Shown here in pieces: positions 57,370-64,000 of a DNA stretch of 64,000 nucleotides. This DNA comes from Ceratotherium simum simum (taxonomy: Eukaryota; Chordata; Mammalia; Perissodactyla; Rhinocerotidae). Under the pieces are notes generated by a model. That model was not told the DNA's origin and searched no databases. It saw only the letters and a list, made by a program, of their open reading frames with translations. The number at the start of each line of letters is the position of its first letter. The first letter of the stretch is position 1. The stretch covers positions 6,319,611 through 6,383,610 of the forward strand of contig NW_004454239.1 of NCBI RefSeq assembly GCF_000283155.1, read 5' to 3'. Both the position numbers and the translations under genes were made by a program.

Positions 57370-58160
57370 AAACCAAATGTCCCTGTCTTCTATGCCCTCC
57401 CACCCCCAGCCAACCATTGCCAGGGCCGCACAGGCCTGTCCTTCCCAGAACTGCTCCACGTTGGCATTTTAAAATGCCCACCATCCATGTTATGACCATG
57501 ACCACCTCTCCCTCTGGCTGTTGCTCAGTGGACCCAGTTCTTGTGTTCTTGGCCTCATCAGTTCTTCAGACCCCTCAGCCCTCTACTTTCTCTCTATTAT
57601 TCTCTGTTTTTTTTTTTTCTCTTCTACCCAATCCAGGGCCCATCCCTTCACTCACTTACCCATATCCTCAACTGACTCAGCCCTTTGTCCTCCAGACCTC
57701 CTGCTCATCAGACCCAGCCCTGAATCAGCCCAGTCCACCTATTCAGTTCCCATGATGGTCGCTACCTCACTGGGCCCTCTGCCCGCCCCCAAATCCTTTT
57801 CCTGGCTCTTTTCCAACCTTCCTACTCTCCTCGAACTCTTGACCGTGCCATCCATTTCTTCACTCTCAAGGGGTGCTTTTACAACACGTTTTATGGAGAA
57901 TATAGAAGTCATCAAGAGGGAGCCCCCTCAATTTCCTGCCACCCCTTCTCAAGAGTTAACTGTCCATCGTTTTTTCTTTTCTTCCATTGCAATAGAAGAA
58001 GTGCCCCACTACCCATCCTGAGCAAACACCTCCACCTGTGCCTGGCATTTCATCCCCACCCTTCTCACTAGTCTTTCTCTCCATCCTTCGCCTCTCTATC
58101 CTCCGCTTCTTCATCCCTGCCCTTCACTGCCTCCTCCCTGTCAGCCTTTGAGCAAGTTCA
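57370..58160 (+). repeat. L2 LINE ORF2 fragment, sense
   Basis: Pyrimidine-rich sense L2. The strongest match is 'gagaatatagaagtcatcaa' followed by 'gagggagccccctcaatttc' and 'gttaactgtcc' (57897-57964), the segment upstream of the L2 reverse transcriptase. Flanking CT-rich text agrees. This explains the longest open frame in the window (57117-57755, 212 codons), which is therefore repeat-derived or accidental and not a gene. Confidence 0.6.
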
Positions 58161-58264
58161 AATCCTCTCTCTCCCATATGAAAGAATATAAAACACCATC
58201 CCTAAATCTCCACCTCCTCCAGCTACTTCCCTCCCTTTTTGTTCTTTACCCACCCCTACTCCCA

Positions 58265-59010
58265 CCCCCTTCCTAAGTTTCTTTCAAAGTGTGTATAGAT
58301 GTTTCTCGTGCAAGTGTTTGTGAATTTGTGCAAATGGCAATGCAGTCATTATCTTATTCTGTTTCTTACCGATTTCACTGGCACCTGTGCTTTTATATCC
58401 ATGCCTGTTGCCACGTGTTCATACAGTCTCAGCTTCTACTGCCACATGACACAGTCCTCCACTCCCCCGAGATGGACACCCAGGTTGCTTTCGATTCTTC
58501 ATCGCCATATCTAAGGCTGCAGTGAACACCTCTGCTCAGGTCCCTCTGTGGACCTGTGTGTACTGAGGAGCAGAATTGCACCGTCAGAGAGGATGCAGAC
58601 TGTCATTTGACTCACCTCTGCCAGATTGTTTTCCAGAATGCTTGCCTAGGTCTACACCCCTACTAGCTCTCCATGAGAGTTCCTGTAGCCCCACATCCTG
58701 CCAATGGTTAACATGGTCCAGCTGTCTAATTTATCCCAATACAAAGGGGCATCTCCTCATTATTTTAACTGGCATTTCTCTGATTACTCATGAGTCTGAG
58801 CATCTCTTTAAACATTTTTTTTTAACATTTTGGATTTTTTCTTTTGTAAATTGCCTCTTTGACATCCTTTGTCTCTTTTCTCTTTGGGTTGTTTCCTTCT
58901 TCCTTGTTCTTTGTATTATCTAAATATAACCCCTTTTTGGTCCAAGAAATTGCAAATATCTTTTCCCAGTCTGTCATTCGCCTCTCAGTTTTATCCAGTT
59001 TTTTTAATTT
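58265..59010 (-). repeat. L1 LINE 3' UTR, antisense
   Basis: 'catatctaaggctgcagtga', 'ggagcagaattgcaccgtca', 'ctgtctaatttatcccaata', 'aactggcatttctctgatta' and 'tttggtccaagaaattgcaa' are the antisense L1 3' UTR in order. The 115- and 149-codon frames over it are not genes. Confidence 0.75.
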
Positions 59011-59039
59011 ATGACAAACTTATATGTAGTTACTGTCCC

Positions 59040-59225
59040 CTCACCTCTCTGGTTGACCTAGCACACAGCTTGGCTTACTCATTTGTAAAATGGAGATATA
59101 AGGCTACCCGGTTCCCATGGCAGTTCCAAGGATTAGATGAGACGGTGCGCGTAAGTCACGTAGTAGAGCCCCATAAGCACAGCATTGGTAGTGCTCGCGG
59201 TACTAGGAGTGCTGGTAGTTGGCTT
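59040..59225 (+). repeat. MIR SINE, sense
   Basis: 'ctcatttgtaaaatggagat' is followed by 'ccaaggattagatgagacgg' and 'gtagtagagccccataagca', the 3' half of a sense MIR. Confidence 0.75.
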
Positions 59226-59985
59226 TTTCATTGGAGTTTGTGCGTGACAACTGAAGAAATGGACCAAGTGAAGCAGGAGCTAATCAGAAGCCACATCAGT
59301 CTGTCACATTCTCTCTAACTAGAACCACCTGTGATCCTGTTCAACTCAGAGCCCCAGGTGGTGGTGGCTTCACCTTACCCACACAATCCATACAACCCAG
59401 ATGTTTCCTGACGACCTATCACAAAAGCACATGTTCTGAGAACCTTTTGTACTTATTGTGAGCTGATCAGACTGGACCTTAGGATGCTGCCAGGTGGTTT
59501 GCAAAGTTCCAAACCCATCCAGAATGACTTTGGTGTGTGGGTGCCTCTTTGTCTGTCTCAATGGATCAGATGAGCAGTGGCACTCCCTCTCTAGGAGGAA
59601 TGGCCTCAAAAGGCTGTCTGGGTCAAGACTTCCCTGCATGGCATTATAGTGAGTTAGAATCACACACATTTCATTTCTCCCCCTAACATAGTCTTGAAAA
59701 TTAAGGGCAGAAATCTTTGTCAAAATGCACATGACTGTGATAAGAGGCAAGAGGCCGCGGTGAGATACTTGAGCTGTTTTAACGGATCTGATCTCATCTG
59801 AGAGAGCCAGAGGTGCCCGTGTAGAAGAGGGATACTGGACACCAGGCAGGTCTTGCAGAGGCAGCCTTTACAGCCAGAGGAAAAAGTGATCCATCAGCCC
59901 TGACCTGAGTCTGCTCAAGGTAACTTCCAACCTGCATCTTTCTGCTCCTCCAGACTGAAAATCCTTAATCTCCAAGACCTTCCTA
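59226..59985. other. Unassigned sequence
   Basis: The minus-strand frame at 59370-59750 (126 codons) has no recognised domain or splice context. It is probably a chance frame. Confidence 0.35.
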
Positions 59986-59989
59986 TTGC

Positions 59990-60130
59990 TTCTCAGGGAA
60001 TGGAGATGACTCCATTCCATGAAGCCTATCCCTTACTTCATTCAGCAGATGGAGAAACTGAGGCCAGAAGAGGTAAGTGAACACCCTCAATGGAGCACAG
60101 CTAGGCAGTAGGAAAGGCAGGATAGAATCC
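59990..60130 (-). repeat. MIR SINE, antisense
   Basis: 'agcagatggagaaactgagg', 'ccagaagaggtaagtgaaca' and 'cacagctaggcagtaggaaa' are the antisense MIR core. Confidence 0.8.
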
Positions 60131-60361
60131 AGGTATTTTCTTTAGTCTTGTCCACTTACAAAGAGACCTATCTCCCAGGGGAGACTTCAGGGACACAGTC
60201 TTAACCTTCTCAGTGGTGTATGTTCCAAAGAGAGCTCCTGAGATCTCAGCTACGTGAAATGATGAGCCAGGAAAAGGCCCATTGTCAGACAAATTTGGAA
60301 AACATCGCTTCCAACAGCACCTCACTGAGATTGGACAATAGCAAATAACTGTATCTGTCGC

Positions 60362-60475
60362 TGCCTTTTGCTAAGTGCTTTCTGTAAGGGAGACACTCCC
60401 TTAGTCATTTTTCATATATGGCCTCACCTTGGGAGACACAATGTAAGTGGTGGGGCTGGAATTCAAAACCAATTC
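60362..60475 (-). repeat. MIR SINE fragment, antisense
   Basis: 'ttgctaagtgctttctgtaa' and 'tgtaagtggtggggctggaa' match antisense MIR with an internal deletion. Confidence 0.65.
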
Positions 60476-60499
60476 TGTTGATAAATAAAGCTGCATCTC

Positions 60500-61860
60500 T
60501 TCCTAACACCACAAACAAGGGTGAAATAGAGAAGGATTAAAGACTTGAATATCGGAATTACAACTATAGAACTGGTAGAAGTTATCTATCGCTGAGTAAA
60601 AAATTGCCCCAAAACTTAACGGCTTAAAACAACGTTCATTTTTATCTCTGTGGGTCAGAAATCTGGGTATGCCTTAGCTGGGTCTTCCACGTCAGGGTCT
60701 CTCACAGACTGCCATCACAGTGACGGCCAGACCTGCAGTCATCTCAGGTCTCTACTGGGGAAGAATCCGCTTCCAAGCTCATGTGATTGTTGGAAAATTC
60801 AGTTCTCTGCACACGGTTAGCCTGAGGGTCTCAGCTTTTCACTGACTGTTGGCTGGAGGCCACTCTCAGTTCCCTGCTACACGGCCCCTCCAACACGGCA
60901 GCTTCCTTCATCAATAGAGGGGGCTAGCAGATTGAAAGTCGTGATCTTTTGTAATGTAACCATGGAGTGACATCTTTGCCATACTCCCTTGGTTAGAAGC
61001 AAGTCATTAGGTCCAGCCCACTCTCAAGGGGAAGAGATTTCACAACCAGGTGAATAGCAGGAGGCAGGAACCATTGGGTCCATCTTAGAAGTCTTCCTAC
61101 CACAGAACTATAAGAAAAAAATGAGAATTTCAGTTCAACTGAAGACACTGGACAGTTAATAGACAAGGACAGAATGGGAGGAGATAGTTGTGCAGTCCAA
61201 AACTGACAAGGAGTTCCTACAAATCAACGAGAAGAGGATAGCAACCCCACAAGGAAAAAACAAAATGTACAAGGGCTATAAATAGGCACTTTACAGAAGA
61301 GATTCAAAAGACTAATTAATGAGCACATAAAGAGATGCTCACATTTATTAGTAATTAGAAAAATGTCATTAAAACAAGATCGCACTTCACACCTTTAGAC
61401 TGGCAAAATAGACAGCTGGATAATGCCATGTGTTGGCAGGCATATGGGACTCTCTCCCCTGCTGGTGGGAGTGTAAACTGAAGCAGCCACCCTGGGAGCA
61501 CCTGGTACCCCCTAGTCAAATTTAATATATGTATACACTATGACCCAGCAAATCTGCTGCTGAACATATTACTCAAGGAGACCCTCGCTCTCATCCCAAA
61601 AGATGCTCCTTACAGCATTTCTTATAGTGATGGAGAGTTGGAGGCAAGCTGGGTGCCCTCTCCTGGGAGAATGGATGGGTATCGTGGAGCATTGTGTAGG
61701 ACCAGAAACATTGGATTGTGTGTTTACAGGGCAACAAGGTACACGTGAAGATCATGGTGCTTCATGAGACAAGAAAGATATAGAATGTGATGAATAACAC
61801 AATATCATTTACATAAGTTAAAAATACATGCAAACAAAACAAAAATGCAGGTTAAACACA
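60500..61860 (+). repeat. L1 LINE 3' end, sense (split by LTR)
   Basis: 'aaagacttgaatatcggaat' then, beyond the LTR, 'acaaggagttcctacaaatc', 'gggctataaataggcacttt', 'ctcccctgctggtgggagtg', 'atgacccagcaaatctgctg' and 'gataacacaatatcatttac'-like text (61795-61815). This is the sense L1 3' region in order. Confidence 0.8.
60569..61108 (+). mobile_element. ERVL/MaLR-type solo LTR in L1, GAAC TSD
   Basis: LTR body 60573-61104, starting TGGTAGAAGTTATCTATCGC and ending CTACCACA. It is flanked by GAAC at 60569-60572 and 61105-61108. 'aaacttaacggcttaaaaca', 'ctctgtgggtcagaaatctg', 'agggtctctcacagactgcc' and 'ccattgggtccatcttagaa' match a common mammalian LTR class whose exact name I cannot give. Removing it restores L1 text. 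Confidence 0.75.
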
Positions 61861-62239
61861 ATTTGACAGTTCCCCGTAGGAATAGGAATAGTGTGAGGGG
61901 ATAAAGGGGAATAAATAGACGGCCCAAGCAAGGGCCATGAACGGACCAGTGGTGATGGTCTGAGAGCTGAGGAGCGTGAGAACTTAACCCTCTGTCTCTG
62001 AGAGGGAAACTCAAACAAAACAAGACAAGTTTCTGCCCAACTCAGTCCATTTTGTTGAGTGTTGTACTTCACCGTAGGCAAGCATCCATTTAGTTTGGCT
62101 TGTCTGGGTGCTGTGCCAGCTCATTTGATCCCAGTCTTCTTTTTCCACATAAGACCTACTAATAACCATTAGAATTTGTGCTCCTTGCCATGTGCTTTGG
62201 AAAAAAATGGCTTATGATAAATCAACCCGCTGACTTGGC
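61861..62239. other. Unassigned sequence
   Basis: No recognised repeat or exon. Confidence 0.35.
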
Positions 62240-62845
62240 ATTCATTTAATTGCTCCAGGAGCTCTGTGTGTGTTTATGTTTGTGTGAGTGTGTGTCTATG
62301 TGTGCAGTCAGATGGTGACAGTCTCTCCTGGGAATTAATGATTCTGTAGATTGGTGCATTTTTCAGAATCGCTCAAAGGGTTAATTTGGCTAAATATGAA
62401 CTCTTACACGGCTTATAACTATTTTCTTAAGACACTGAATTATTTATCTGATTTTTATCTTTCCCCATTTTTTCAAAGAGCATCTCCCAGTGATCAAGAC
62501 TGGACATTAAATAATTAAACTTCTGGTTAAACTCAAAAATAGAAGGCCTAAGGTCTGATGTGTCGGAAAACCCACACACACGTGCCATCCAGCTTCCCAA
62601 CGAGGTTCTAGCTTCCAATATTATCAGCACCTGGCAGGGTGAGACCATTTTATGTAAATGGATTCATTATTATTAATTTCTGCCAGTGCTGAACGATTTA
62701 TGAACTGCTTTTCGAATGTAGAAAAGTGGTTCATGAATCAGAGGGAAAAATGTTCCCCAAAACCGGCATCGATAAATAACGACTTTTATTCATGGATCCC
62801 GCCCATGGCGTCTTTTATCTTCAGCAAGGATGGAATGGAAATTAC
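62240..62845. promoter_or_regulatory. Candidate conserved non-coding element
   Basis: About 600 bases, apart from a short TG-rich run at 62268-62308, without repeat signature and with many homeodomain-like cores: 'attaaataattaaacttctg', 'ggattcattattattaattt', 'ggttcatgaatcagagggaa' and 'cgataaataacgacttttat'. Retained CpGs occur in AT-rich context ('aaaccggcatcgataaataa', 'gaacgatttatgaac'). Posterior-Hox/Cdx-like TTTATTC/ATAAA motifs recur. This is the best single enhancer candidate outside the duplicated pair. Inference only. Confidence 0.45.
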
Positions 62846-64000
62846 AAAGTCACTACGGGGGTGGGGGTCTGGAGAAACGAGGAAGCAGAGGTCGAAAAAT
62901 TGGAGAGGTGGTTCCTAAGACGGCACCAGCGGGCAGCAGGGTATGACTGGCAGAGACTCCCCTGCTGGGGTCTCCTCCTCCCTGGGGCCGTCCTTCCTCT
63001 CTCCCTTCTCTCATTTTGTGTCAACACACACTGGATTAAAACAGCTTCCCACTGCCAACTGCACACTGGAGCAGGTATCCAGTCTTTTTCAAAAAGGCTT
63101 CATTTGCTGAGCACACTTTGGTTAACTGTCCCATGATAGGCAACAGGGGAAAGCCATGCAAAGCTGAGTGGCGGCCAAAGGTGCCAACTGCAGGCCTTTG
63201 TCTGGAAAGACTTCTAGAGCTGCTCTGGACCTGCAAGGTGAGGACAAGAAGGAGGGACTGTTCAATAAACACCACTTGGTTTCATGTTTCTGGGGCCCAA
63301 AGTCAGCAGCAACAGGAACTCTTTGGCACCAGTTTTACAGTATTATTTTCAGCTTCTGCCAGTTAGAAAAGACCTCAATTCCTGCTGAACTGCTGCCTTC
63401 CATATTTCAGGTTTGACAACCCACAAAGCTGATGGGCAAGGCTTTCCCAGCACTGGAAGACAGAGGGGATTCAAGGCCGTTCCTGGAGCCCTGAGACCTC
63501 ACCAAACAGCCACCTCTCTCACCTGGAGAGAGCTATCCCAGGGAACGGTCGACTCCACTGCCTCCAGATGGGACCACAGCTAGCAAGTCCTCCCACGGAT
63601 TGGAAGTCCATCGACTGTCTGCACTACTCTCCAGCGAAGCGATAAATCCAGCCACAAATAATCTGGAGCAGCCTGACGCTACAGGGGAATTACCACTGTT
63701 GGATGAATGCAAATGACTCTATACCCACTGGGGGGTGTGGGGCTCCAGAGAGAGGAAAACAATGGTTGAAGTAGTGGGCCCACTCTACCTGCTAGCTCAC
63801 TCAATCAGCTTTTGCTCAGAAATAAGCATAAAATGGAACCATGACTCTGCAGTCCCTTCTGGGTCTCATTCCCACATGTCTCTCCTTGGGTGGCCATCTC
63901 ATGGTGTATGATTCTAGTGCTTTAAAATATTCATTTTTAATACAACTACTTAATCTAGTGTTCAACTGCAGAAACAGTGATCTGTTTCCAGACTGGAAGA
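62846..64000. other. Unassigned sequence to window end
   Basis: Mixed composition with no confident repeat or exon. Frames at 62792-63416 are mutually overlapping on both strands. Confidence 0.35.

Noticed and set aside
57117..57755. Longest open frame in the window (212 codons, plus strand), proline/serine/leucine-rich.
   Set aside because: The region is pyrimidine-rich L2 sequence on its right side and other frames are open too. No domain, no codon bias and no splice context.

Overview
The window is mammalian nuclear DNA and almost certainly comes from an equid or another perissodactyl. The key evidence is five tRNA-derived SINEs of the ERE (equine repetitive element) type at about 10.26, 27.74, 28.0, 36.3 and 40.9 kb. 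Each has the GGGGCCGGC-type head (or a decayed form of it), a recognisable or decayed RNA polymerase III B box, an A-rich tail and direct target-site duplications. The background also fits: MIR and L2 fossils, old L1 and DNA transposons, ERVL/MaLR LTRs, and microsatellites. There is one 100-base N run at 13101-13200. I see no protein-coding exon of a host gene that I can support, and no tRNA, rRNA or CRISPR. The window reads as intergenic or deeply intronic.

Layout. 0-43 kb is dominated by interspersed repeats. L1 fragments in both orientations cover much of 0.1-0.7, 2.3-3.0, 6.3-7.7, 8.8-20.1, 27.4-32.5, 32.9-33.4 and 37.1-38.1 kb. Later insertions are nested in them: ERE1 and ERE2 at 27.7-28.25 kb, ERVL-like LTRs at 12.6-13.3 and 29.5-30.1 kb, a short Tigger-derived MITE at 18.1 kb, and a MaLR-type LTR inside an L1 tail at 37.4-37.9 kb. 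A long Tigger (pogo/Tc1 superfamily) element with a decayed transposase gene lies at 23.95-26.92 kb. It sits inside an older hAT-like element, with the TA target duplicated on both sides. An L2 copy at 21.3-22.45 kb is split by an LTR. The LTR at 12.6-13.3 kb carries a 49-bp tandem repeat and a hexanucleotide microsatellite that contains the assembly gap.

43-53 kb and 62.2-62.85 kb are different. Recognisable repeats are sparse, TAAT/ATTA homeodomain-type cores are dense, and some CpGs survive outside any CpG island. The most striking feature is a pair of about 94-bp elements, at 48393-48486 and 52536-52628, that match at about 81 of 94 aligned columns. They share a perfect ATTAGACTAAT dyad and a TTGATCAA palindrome. 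A third ATTAGACTAAT, inside a 17-bp perfect dyad, lies at 43264-43280, and a related 16-bp perfect palindrome lies at 45608-45623. I read this stretch as a candidate array of conserved regulatory elements belonging to an unseen developmental gene. That is inference: conservation cannot be seen from one sequence.

53-62 kb returns to older repeats: L2, MIR and L1, including an LTR nested in L1 with a short target duplication at 60.57-61.11 kb. Repeat family names below are given from memory of consensus sequences and should be treated as class-level calls unless stated otherwise.
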